Origin: Micractinium sp. NFX-FRZ | Lineage: Eukaryota; Chlorophyta; Trebouxiophyceae; Chlorellales; Chlorellaceae | DNA: 21,453 nt | Assembly: GCA_029339195.1 (NCBI GenBank) | Contig: JAPTJF010000683.1 | Span: 1-21,453 of the forward strand | Direction: 5' to 3' | In this document: positions 7,663-17,193 of the stretch, piece by piece | How positions within the stretch are numbered: position 1 is the stretch's first letter | Layout: the number at the start of each line of letters is the position of its first letter | Notes under the pieces: model-generated | Told to the model about the DNA's origin: nothing | Database searches by the model: none | The model's input: the letters and a program-made list of their open reading frames with translations, nothing else | Translations under genes and position numbers: made by a program

Positions 7663-10600
7663 TCAGCTGATGGTGCAGTCCCCAGGGTGGCGCCGCCCCT
7701 CGCCGCCCTCCTCCCCCTCACTGCCCTCCCCCTCCCCCTCCTCCTCCTCGCTGCTGCCGCCGTGCCCCGCCACGCCCAGCTGGCGGGCACGCAGCAGGAT
7801 GCGCAGCATCTCGGGTGACACAAACATGCGCCGCTCCTCCCCCTGGGCGCGCTCGTTGGCCGCCATGCGCCGCTCCTCGGCAGCGCCCAGCACCTGCTGG
7901 CGGGGCAGGCAGCATCGGGAGGGGGTGGCGCGCAAGGCGGCACGGCAAGAGAGTGGGGAAGAGGGAGGGGAGGCAGCGGGCAAGGGATCTTGTGGCGTTA
8001 CAGAGGATGTGCGGTGTAGAGATCGCAAGACCCCGCCAAGACACGTCCACCACCACGCTTGCTGCGCACCCACCGCACTGCCGCACACGCAACTCTGCAG
8101 GGGTCAGCACCCACAGCTGTGCACGTGCCTTACAGTAGAGTGAGTGACTTCAAGTTGCAGACAGCGTGAGCAGCACCTAAAGACGCGCCCCTGGGGCCCC
8201 TGAGGAGTAATGGTCAGAGGGCACCAACCCCACCACCACAGCACCTCCTTCCCACCCAATCACCCCGCCACCATACATCCCACCCCACCCCACACGCATG
8301 CACACCACGCCACCCACAGACCTGCGGCTCCTCTGCTGTCGGTGCCCACAGCTTGATGTCGTCCTCAATGCCCGAGGTGGCAATGGTGAGCAGGTGGTGG
8401 GGGTGGGGCTCCAGGCAGTTGACGGTGTCGTGGTCGCCCTGTGGGGTGAGGGTGGGGGTGGATGAGCGAGGGGATTGGAGAGGGACGTGAGGGGAGGCGT
8501 GAGGGCAGCAGCCTCGGTGCTGGCTGGGTGCAGCCTCAGCGCAGCGCGACGAAGCATAGCAGAGAGAGCGCAGCACAGGTGCATGAGCACCGCGTGCCAC
8601 AGCGGGGCGCGCCCTCAGCATGACCGCAGCACGTCTTCCCCCCAGCGCCCAGCCCAGCCCAGCCCAGCCCAGCCCAGCCCAGCCCAGCCCAGCCCAGCGC
8701 AGCCCAGCCCAGTACAGCCACCTGGCGCACCTTGAGCAGGGCCTGGGGCGCCCCGGTGTGCGTGTCCCACACATAGATGTGCCCGCAGTCGCTGCCGCTC
8801 ATCACAAACTCGTCGTGCTGGCCCAGGAAGCTGACGCCCTGCAGGGAGGGGAGAGGAGGGCGAGGGCGTTGAGGGTATGTGGAGAAGGGGGTAAGCTGGC
8901 GCCCTGCAGGGAGCGCGGGAGCGGAGGTCAAGGGTACAGTGGTCATGTGGAGAAGAGGCAAGCGTGGGCAGGCAGAGGGGGTTGCATAGGCTGCCAGCAA
9001 GAAGGGAAGCGGAGGGCGCAGATGCATGCGAGGGAGTGGGCACAGCACGGCATGCTGCCAGGGGGTGCCGCAATGCCAACCAGCCCTGACCCTGTTTTCT
9101 CAAGCAGCAACGTAACTCGGGGCCTCCCTGCTTCCTTGGCATGCCTGCTCTGCACTACATTCCAGTACAGGGTCGATAGCCCCGCCGGGGACAGAGGGAA
9201 CTAGCCGATAGGGGGCACAGCACAGCACAGCACAGCACGCATGCCCAGTGCCCACCTTGACGGTGCGGTAGTTTCGGTGGCCCTTGTAGGTCTGTGGCCA
9301 TGGGAGGGGGCAACAAGGGGCTGGTTACGTGGGCAGGGGTGGCACGGGCAGCCAGGCAGTGAGAAGCGACGCCGGCTAGCGGTGGGGATCCAGTGCGAGC
9401 CAGTGATGCAAGACGCACGCCAGCCGCAGCATAGCGGTGATGGCACGCTTGCAGTTGCCCTCCTCAGCACCCGAGCCCCCAGCGCCTGACGCGCCCTCAC
9501 AGCCTGCAGTAGACCTTGAGCATCTCACAGCCGAGGGCCCGCCACTCGTCCCCGAGGGCCTCTGTGCCGCCGCAGGCGCGGTCGCAAAGGCCGTAGCCCA
9601 GCCCGTGGTACGGGCGCCTCAGTCCTCTCCCCCTGCCTCGGTCCTTCCCCCGCATGTGCAGTACAACGTCATTGGGCCGATCCTGCTGCTCGCCTCCCTC
9701 CCGCCGCTTCTTGCCTACCCTTCCTCCTTTCCCGATTCCCAACACCCAGAGCACACCGCTGCTGGGCAGCCCCTGCTGCTCGCCTCTCCCCTCCCCTCCC
9801 CTTCTCCTCTCCTCCCCCTCCCCCTCAGCACCTGCAGCACATCGTCGTTGGGTCGCCCCTGCTGCCCGCTGCCCGCACTGCCGCCCGGTCCCGCGCCACG
9901 TGCGCCGCGCCCACCCGCCTCAATTGTGTCCCCATCATCCACCAGCGCGCCCTGCGAGGGCCCGCCAGGCGGGCAGGTTAGCCATCAGAGGAGGCGAGGT
10001 GCAGGCTGCCACCTTGCAGTGCAAGTGGCAGCGGCAACCATGACAGTGGGCACTGCTACCAGCTCAGAAGTGCAAGTCGCCCACACTGCCCCCGCTCATG
10101 CCCCCCCTTGCTGTGCACGGCGCAGGCAGGCAGCGGCACCGACTGGCCGCATATGCGAGACGGACAGCACCAGCGGCATCAGCAGCAGGCCGTCGTGGCA
10201 GCAGCAGGCCCCAGCAGCAGCAGCAGCAGCAGCCGCCGTGGCAGCACCCTCACCTGGGGCAGCTCCCCTTCATCCGTGAAATCAAACTCCTCCTCCTCCT
10301 CCTCCTCCTCCTCCTCATCATCATCATCATCCCCATCTCCTCCCTCCTCTTCGTCCTCTTCACTCCCCATCTCCTCCTCCTCGCCATTAGCGGGCTCACT
10401 ATTGCTGCTGCTGCGCCGCTGCCCCTCTAGCAGCTCCTCACCACCCAGCCCCCCCTCCTCCTCCTCCTCCTCCTCCTCGGAACTAAGCACCCCGCTGCTG
10501 CCGCGCCACAGCGGCGGGCTGCCCTGCTCCTCGCTGCCCCACCCTGCAAGAGGGGGCAGGCCAGGGCGGGGCGAAGGAAGCACACCGCAGGGCTGCTGCT

Positions 10601-13600
10601 CGGCGCAGGTTCAGGTGACACGCAAACCAATTGGCCCCCTTTCTGGCGTGCCACGGGCCCGTTCTGTAACAGCCCACAGCCCCCGCTGCCCCCCCGACCA
10701 GCAATCGGTGTCCTTCGACGCGACCCACCCTGCCCACCAGCGTGCTGCATCCGGCCGGCGGCTCAGGCTCACCTGCGCCCTCCTCCTCGCTGCCGCTCGT
10801 GCTGGCCAGGGCACCCGCCTGCTCGCTGCCGCCTGGTGCAGCGCCTCGCTGCAGCCTGCCCTGCGCCTGCTGCTGCTGCTGCTGCTGCTGCCGCTGCCGC
10901 CCGCCTCCCTGCGGAGCCGGCAAGCTGGCTAGCCAAGCGGCATCCGCCGACATGCTGGCAGGGCGGGAGGGCGCCGTGGCTGGGCCAGCTGGCTCCTCTG
11001 CCTCTGCATCCACCAGCCTCCTGATGCTAGCGTGCGCCTCTGCTGCTGCTGCAGCACCAGAGGCAGCACGGTGGCTCTGCTCCCGTGCCAGGGCTGCCGC
11101 CGCAGCAGCTCGCCGCTGCTGGCTGCGCGCATCCGCATCGTCGCTGTTCACGTCGTCGCCGCCCCTGGCGCCGCCGCTGCTGCTGCTGCGCCCGCGCTTG
11201 CTGCCTCCTCTGCCGCCAGCGCCGCAGCCGCCAGTGCCGCGCCGTCGCCCTTGTTGCTGCTGCTCCACTGCTGCTGAGGAGGGCTGCACTCTGCTGCCGC
11301 CGCCACTACCGCTGGCCAATCCATTTGCTGCTGCTGCTGCTGCCTGTGCTGCGTGCTGCTCCTCAGATGCAAACAGATAGCTGCAAGCGGGGGGAGGGAC
11401 AGCCGGGCAGCAAGCACCAAAGTGGTCGTTCAGGCGCGCCTGGGTGCGAGGCGAGCGCAACGGGCGTGCACCAGTTGTGAGCACTGCAGCCATATGTTGC
11501 AGCAGACAAAACCAGCGGCGGGGAGACAGCAGGGTGAAGCCGTCACGCTGCAGCTGGCCAGCAGCAGACACCTCCCACTCCCCTCACCCCTCTCTCTGCT
11601 GTGAGCCCTGCCTGCCCTCCTCCCCTCCCCAGCTGTCCTGCACACAACCCCACCCTGCCGCAAACCGATCCCAACCCACACTTGCCCCCGTGTTCCCCCT
11701 CGCAGCCCAACCCGCCCAGGCACCTCTATCCCCAGGACCTCGCACATGTTCTCATCGTTGAACGTTGCCAAGACGCGGCCGTCCTGAGCAAACACGGCGG
11801 CTGTGATGGTCACCATGCCGCGTCGCCCCCTCAAGTGCCAGGGTGCCAGGCGCCGCAGCTGCACCGTTGAGGGCAAGCAAGCACCGTGGGAAGCAGAAAG
11901 CGGCAGGCAGGGCAATCAAGGGCGGGCTAACGAGGCGCAGGGCACACATCGTGTGCATGGTGTTGATGTTTTAGCGGTGCTTCAAACAGCAGGTGCCTGC
12001 CAGCTCAGCCTGCCAGCTCACCGGCTCCGCCAGTGGGGCGCTCGAGGGCGGCACGCGCCGCAGGTCATACACCCTGCAAGAGAAGCCATGGAGAGGAAGC
12101 GTTTTGGCAGTGATCAAGCGCCTGCATCGCAAGTCGGGCATTGTTGTACAGCTGCACAAAGCACGACTGCAAGCCGGAACTGTCAAGCAGGCAGGCTCAG
12201 CTCCAGGTGGGGGCTGCAGGATCTGCCTCGCCCTGCCTGACACCTGCGTGCTCACAGCGCCATACGCGCTGCAAGCACGCCCCTCTTAACAGCTGCCCAC
12301 CCCAGCCCCCCGCTTCCACACCAATGCTGCCCCACTGCACCCTTCAGCCCCGCCCCGGCCGTCCCTACCCTCTGCCCCCACTGCAGCGCTCTCACCCTGC
12401 CCGTCCCTCCGCCCTGCCACCTCCGACCTGCTGCCCCACAAGGCCCTGGTCCCTTTGCCCCTGGTCCGTTTGCCCCTGGTCCCACCCCACCTCACAAAAG
12501 GGTCTCCCCCTGCCACGCAAAACTGGCTGTTGCCCGGGTGGCAGTGCACAGAGTTGAGCTCCAAGCGGCCGCGCTGCGTGCGGCACGCCAGCAGGCGGCG
12601 GTTGGCGGCCGCTGGCTCTCGCAGGTCAAAGTGCCGCACCTCCCCGTCCTCTCCGCACGACAGGAAGCAGTGGGGGCTGCCCGGTTCGAGCGCCAGCTTG
12701 TGCGCCCGCCCCCGGTGGCAGGCCAGCCGCCGCGTCTCTACCGACGCGCCGCCCGTGCCCTGGGGCACATGCGCCACGCGCACCTGCAGGGGGGAGGGAG
12801 GCACGAGGGGTGCAGGGGAGCACAAGGGTGGAGGCACCGAGGCTGGCTACTGGGCCCGTACGAGATGGCTTGCAACAGGACATGGCCTGGCTTGGCTTTG
12901 CTTGGCTCGATCACGTCATCGCGGCTGCGCCAGGCCAGGCCAGGCAGCTGCCCGCAATGGGTAGCAGCTCCCACAGCAGCCGCAGAAGGCACCCAGGAGG
13001 CACCCGGGAGGCTCACCAGCCCGTCGGCGGCGCACGTCACCACGGTGCCGTTTGCTGACTGGGGCATGATGCGGGCTTGGAAGACCTGCGGCGGTGGGGG
13101 ATCATGCAGGAAAAGAAGAGATTGGGGCTTGGCGTTGGCAGGCTCAGGGGCTGGCCTGCACAGGGCGGGTGTGGGGTCACACGCTGAGTGAGGCCCCCCC
13201 TGTGGGGGCGGTGGGCCAGGCAGCAGGCGGGAGCAGGCGGTGGCAGGCGGGCGTCGCACTGCACAGCATCGCCGCTGCCCGGCTGCCCCAGCATGCCGAG
13301 CAGGCACGCTGGATGCACAACTCCTCAGATTGAACTCGTCAGCATGGGTGCGGGCACAGCGAGCACAGCCCAACAGGCACAACAAACAAGAGCGTCCCAC
13401 GTCAGCCCCCCGCACGTTGTTGTGGTGGCCCGAGTGGAAGGCGAGAGTTCGGGTGCCCAGGTGCCAGTCCCAAAAAAAAATCTGCGGGCAGGGAGAGTGC
13501 GGAGGACTGCCGTTTGTGCATTCTTCCACTCAAGCGTGCAGATCAAGCATGCGTCTGTTCAGGAGCATGGCTTGCTAAGTGTGGGTCAGGTGCCAAAGCA

Positions 13601-14088
13601 AAGGTTGCAGCTTCCCTCCAGCCGTACCGCAGCTCGAGGCCGGGCCAACGAGCAGAGGACGCAGGCACAGACCAAGCAGCATCCCTCTGCGCCAGCTCCG
13701 CGCTGCCGCCCTGCTTGCCTGCATGTCATCGCTGCCGCTGACCAGCAGCTGCCCGCATGGCGAGAAGTGCACCGTGTTGACGCAGCCTGCAGGCAGGGAC
13801 AGCACGCCATGCCAGGTCAGCCGCCTGAGGTGGACTCCTGCTACCTTAGCTTCTTTTTTGGAATCTTATATGCTGTATAAGAAGGAAGAAAGGGATGCGT
13901 AGTCGTAGAAGGCATGCATGCCCGACACTCCCAGCGCCCGCCCGGCGCCCGCAGCGCCAGCACCCACCGTCGTGCCCCTCCAGGGTCCTCTCCAGCTGCA
14001 GCCGCTTCACCAGCATGGAACTCCAGCCTGCTGGTGGGTGGTGCAAGCTGGCCTGGCCCAGCTGGGCATCCCGCAGGCGCCGCAGCAT
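7663..14088 (-). CDS. DCAF8: DCAF8-family WD40 protein, CUL4-DDB1 substrate receptor candidate (about 763 aa, 14 exons)
   Basis: Join, in minus order: 14088-13968, 13786-13719, 13481-13416, 13085-13017, 12783-12491, 12073-12022, 11858-11746, 11380-10773, 10543-10254, 9951-9832, 9291-9256, 8838-8731, 8438-8322, 7893-7663. All phases close. Family hallmarks are [17 protein letters not shown] with LLVSGSDD (residues 36-62), SGHHNN, the paired D-x-R boxes FDLR (160-163) and YDLR (208-211), [24 protein letters not shown], and [18 protein letters not shown] with [11 protein letters not shown]. The D-x-R boxes are the feature DDB1-binding WD40 proteins use to dock on CUL4 ligases. The start fits the conserved family N-terminus just after ATG 14088. 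Residues about 262-600 are an Ala/Gln/Ser and then Glu/Asp-rich insert between WD repeats, making the protein larger than the usual roughly 600 aa. Intron 2 has a GC donor. Family assignment is secure; substrate unknown. Confidence 0.9.
8648..8712 (-). repeat. (GGGCT)n array just inside DCAF8 intron 12
   Basis: The plus strand has ten perfect CCCAG units at 8648-8697, then CGCAG and two more CCCAG. On the transcribed (minus) strand this is GGGCT repeated, starting about 18 bases after the 5' splice site at 8730. Runs of three G separated by two bases match the G-quadruplex pattern. Confidence 0.95.
8831..8955 (-). repeat. Direct duplication of about 65 bp that copies the DCAF8 exon 12 acceptor
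   Basis: CTGACGCCCTGCAGGGAG at 8831 and CTGGCGCCCTGCAGGGAG at 8895 begin two diverged copies that both end in ATGTGGAGAAG. The CTG that gives the acceptor CAG on the minus strand is at 8839-8841 (used) and again at 8904-8906 (upstream copy). The 65-base offset is not a multiple of three. Confidence 0.8.
9215..9240 (-). repeat. (TGTGC)n microsatellite in DCAF8 intron 11
   Basis: Four to five GCACA units on the plus strand lie 15-40 bases downstream of the intron 11 donor on the transcribed strand, giving a GU-rich element next to a 5' splice site. Confidence 0.85.
9656..9895 (-). repeat. Diverged tandem triplication of about 88 bp over the end of DCAF8 exon 10
   Basis: The shared core CCTGCTG, preceded by a G-T-T/C-G-G-G block, occurs at 9682, 9772 and 9858, spaced 90 and 86 bases. 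Only the copy at 9832-9895 is exon, ending [11 protein letters not shown] with donor CAG/GTGCTG. The other two copies read [11 protein letters not shown] and [11 protein letters not shown] on the minus strand and lie in intron 10. Confidence 0.7.
10200..10340 (-). repeat. Trinucleotide runs at the 3' end of DCAF8 exon 9 and in intron 9
   Basis: Plus-strand TCC and ATC runs from about 10290 to 10330 encode the poly-Glu and poly-Asp tract before [12 protein letters not shown] neighbouring AGC run near 10211-10230 is in intron 9. The acidic stretch is translated; the AGC run is not. Confidence 0.75.
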
Positions 14089-14708
14089 GGCAGGCCGCCT
14101 GAGAAGGGTGGCGCCACCGGCGCCGCAGGTGCTCGCGTGCCGCCGCTGTATGCAGACGCTGCGGGCCTCGTGCAGAGCTCGTAGCGTGCAGTGAGGTACC
14201 TGCGTTCCGCGTCGGTAGCAACAAGGGACTCAGAAAGTGGCGAGAGGAGGTGCCGGAGACTGTAGTTGCTACGGGCGGAGACCCCTGCGGAGGGGGGCCC
14301 GATACGACCTCACAAGTTGCAGATGTGCTTGGAATAGCAGACTGATGCGGTGGAGCCCCACACAAGTGCCACGGCATATGACAGCATGGCATGGCGAGCC
14401 GAGAGCCAGGCGTGTCTCTTCTGGTCCTGAAATTATTGTCTTTGACTTGCTATTGACTGGGTACCCCCCTCAAGCGTCGTTGAACAGTGTTTGCGAAGCG
14501 CCACAGCCCTGCAGCACACCGGTCTCCTCTTGCCTTCAGCGCCCCTGTCCCGCTCCTCTGGCTATCAGGGGGCAGCCGGGATCCGCCCCCTGACGCCGCC
14601 ACAGCTGTGTGCCACGCTGCCGGTCGGCTGCCGCCACCGCCGCCAGTCTCGCCCTGCCTGCCGCAACTGCGACACTTGCACCGGCCTCGGCACGCCAGTG
14701 GCTCTGCC
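14089..14708. promoter_or_regulatory. Divergent promoter region between the DCAF8-like and SHG1/BOD1-like genes
   Basis: 620 bases separate the two start codons, which face away from each other. It must contain both 5' UTRs and both promoters. No TATA box is clear. A perfect 8-base inverted pair, GTAGCAAC at 14215-14222 and GTTGCTAC at 14265-14272, is the only symmetrical element I noticed. The interval around 14400-14480 is less GC-rich than its flanks. Confidence 0.6.
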
Positions 14709-15842
14709 ATGGACAGAACCGGCGAGGCCAGCACCAGCGGGCTGCCTGACAGCGACCGCGTGCTGGCGGCACTCAAGTCGAGCGGCACGCTTGAGCGGCT
14801 ACGCACGGCAGCGCTCAAAGCGCTGGAGCAAGACGTGAGTCCGCCTGGGGGCAGGCGCCAGGGGGGGATAGAGGCAGGGGTGGCTTCTGCAAGTGGGACT
14901 CAGGGACTCAGGAGCCAGGGAGCGTGGGACACGACAACAGCTGCCACGTGCTGGGGCTGTAATTTTGATGCTGTGCCTGCAACCCAGCCGTCCCTCCTCT
15001 GTCTGCTGGCCTGCACCCGCCTCCTGTTCTCCTCTCCTGTTGTGTGCTGTGTGGCACGCTGAGGAGCGGCAGCTGCCCTGTGCTGCTGGATTCACGCTCA
15101 GCTGTCCGGCAGTGGGCCGTCTCCCAGCTGTGCCGAGGTGCCTGGTGCACCCCCCATCCCCCGTGTCCCCCTCATGAGGAGGCCTGCACATGGTAGTGAG
15201 AGCACAGCACAGCACATGCTGGGCCCCAGCCTGTGTGGTGACGGTGCCACTGCACTGTACTGCCCCCCGCCCCCCCCCCCCCCTCCCCAGGAGGAGCTGC
15301 GGTACATGGTGGAGCAAGCAGTGAGGCGCAGCGAAGTGCTGAGGCACCACACGGGGGAGAAGGTGACACGCTCCCTCATGAACACACTCCAAGACCGCCT
15401 CTCGTGAGTGTGCCCCGCCCGCTGGCCGCCGCTGGGCAGCGCACTATTACCAGGCTGCTCACTACTGCTGCTTGCGCGCCACTTGCGACCTGCCGCATGT
15501 GGTTGCTGGTTGATTGATGGTGTGTATAGGCGGGCAAGGGCGGGCGGGCGGGCGGGCATGTAGTGGCACACAGTCCGGTGCTCGGTGCATGCATGCGACC
15601 CCACGCTTGGCATGCCTGGCCCTCCCGCTATGTGCCGCTTTGCTTGCCTGGAAGGCGCCTCCCAGCTGGCATCCCTCCCCTGCTGCCTGCTGTGCAGAGA
15701 GCTGCCGGCCGAGGCGCTGCGCAGCCTGTGGCGGGTGCTGACGGAGGGTGAGGTGTCACAAGAGATTGATGATGCGGTTCGAGCGGTGCTGTGCCGGATG
15801 CACACGGAGCAGCCGCAGGCCAGCTCGCAGCAGCAACAATAG
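14709..15842 (+). CDS. Small helical protein resembling the SHG1/BOD1 family (127 aa, three exons)
   Basis: Join 14709-14834, 15291-15403 and 15698-15842; phases 0 and 2 close. The ATG sits in GCCATGG, a good initiation context. The N-terminal half contains RVLAALKSSGTLERLRTAAL, which resembles the opening of the SHG1/BOD1 domain (a short helix, K-x-x-G, then F/L-x-x-L-R). The remainder is predicted helical and ends in Ser/Gln. In yeast, Shg1 is a subunit of the COMPASS histone H3K4 methyltransferase; in animals, BOD1 proteins act in COMPASS-like complexes and in chromosome biorientation. That role here is inference from a short match. The length of 127 aa is compact for the family. The second acceptor follows an almost pure C tract (15264-15289). 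TGTAA lies 92 bases after the stop. The gene model is firmer (about 0.85) than the family name (about 0.5). Confidence 0.6.
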
Positions 15843-17193
15843 GCGGCGAGCTGGCGGGGGGCAGCAGCGTAGGGGCAGCAGCCACGCCACGGCGCCTGGC
15901 GCCCGCTCCGACACTCCCCTTGTGTCTGCGTGCTGTAAGCGAAAACAGCGATGGTGGGGCGACGAGCGGGCTTGTGAGTGCCGGGGTTCAACAGCGCAAG
16001 ATAATTTGGAAAGGGATGCCATTCAGAGAGGGGAAAGTACATTAGTACGAGCAAATGGGAGACGGGGGTGGGTTGGGGGCTTGCCATGCCTTGCGGTGGC
16101 AGCGGCGATGGTGGCACCACGTGAAGGTGCGAGCAGAAGGCGTGTGGGCCGCAGCAGCAAGGGCAGCAGCGGTGCAGCCTGGTAGTTGGAGGCAGGAAGT
16201 GCGGAGCGAATGGAAGCGTGCACAACAACGGTGCGGGCACGAAGTGATCTTGGCACATTGCAGGCTTGCCAGTGGGGCACGGCACTGCCAGCACACGGCT
16301 CGTCTCGGGGCAGAGGTGGTTGATGGTGGGATGTGGGCATGAGACAACTTGGTAGGGTTGGTGTGGGACAATGCGTGGATGTGTAAAAAGGGTGTGCGAG
16401 GCATGGGTGTGCGGGGTGTGCGAGGCATGGCGTGGGTGTGGGGTGAGGCAACAGGTGTGGCGGGAGTGGGCAGCGGGGAGGGACAAAGGTACAATGCGCG
16501 GTGCTGGGTTGTGTGCGATGGGTGGTGGGGTGTGGGGATAGTAGAACAGGCTGCGAGGGAGGGAACCCGTGGGTGAGCGGCATGGGACGGCATAGCGCAA
16601 AGGCATCCAGGAGACAGGCGGCACGACCGCAGAGGCAGAGGTGAAGAGAGCGCGAAAAATGGAGGTGTGAGCAGGTGTGGGCTGTGGGGAGGAAAACGAG
16701 GGGGCCTGGCAAGGGACGGGGAGTGGCTTGTGAAGTGCTCTGTGCAAAGAGACGGGTGCAGGATGAGGGAATGCGGAGGGTGGGAGGCTGCGGCACTGCC
16801 CGCGTCGTACATACAGAATACAGGGGGGCCGGAGGCTGGGTGGTGGACATGCTGCCAGGTGCTGCTGCCTGCATCGACTCGACGCTGCATTGGGCGCAAG
16901 CGCCCTGGCGGCAGGACGCATGCGACGCAGACATGGGAGGGTGAAGAGAGCGAGTGCTGGCACAACGTGCTTGTTGGGGGAAATGGGGCCCACGCAGTGC
17001 GCGGCGTGGAAAACAAGTGCTCGAGGCTTGTCAATAACATGGGATGGATGATGGTGTGGGTTTGTAGAGCTGAGCAGTCTGGGCTGCTGCCACGAGTGTA
17101 AACCTGGCACTGTGAAGCTACGGCGGAGCTGTATCATGTGCCTTCGGAAGAATAGGGCTGAGCTGGTTCGGCAGCGCAGCAGTGTGCCGCACC
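15843..17193. other. Convergent 3' regions, strongly strand-asymmetric, no gene recognised
   Basis: This 1.35-kb stretch holds the 3' UTR of the SHG1/BOD1-like gene on the left and the 3' region of the bZIP gene on the right. The plus strand from about 16340 to 17000 is G- and GT-rich, with imperfect GTGTGCGAGGCATGG repeats around 16393-16435. I could not find a TGTAA signal on the minus strand for the bZIP gene here. A minus-strand frame stays open throughout, but its protein looks like composition noise. Confidence 0.55.
15934..15938 (+). promoter_or_regulatory. Poly(A) signal TGTAA, SHG1/BOD1-like gene
   Basis: First TGTAA after the stop at 15842, 92 bases downstream. A further copy at 16382-16386 could serve a longer transcript. 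Confidence 0.65.

Noticed and set aside
10108..10932. A 274-codon plus-strand frame rich in Ser and Leu
   Set aside because: It is antisense to DCAF8 exons 8-9. Its Ser run is simply the complement of the poly-Glu-coding trinucleotides.
11571..11915. Extra coding sequence beyond NDEN in DCAF8 exon 7 (MCEVLGIE)
   Set aside because: A donor inside ACAT/GTGCGAGG joins to CTATCTGTTTGCA and gives NDENIYLFAS, which fits the family; the longer frame does not.
12641..12720. A GGTTCGA-like block suggesting a tRNA T-loop
   Set aside because: It is inside DCAF8 exon 5 in a coding frame, and no matching acceptor or anticodon stems were found.
13840..13900. AT-rich hairpin CTTATA...TATAAG inside DCAF8 intron 1
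   Set aside because: The stem is only six base pairs, and an AT-rich patch in an intron is not evidence of a distinct element.
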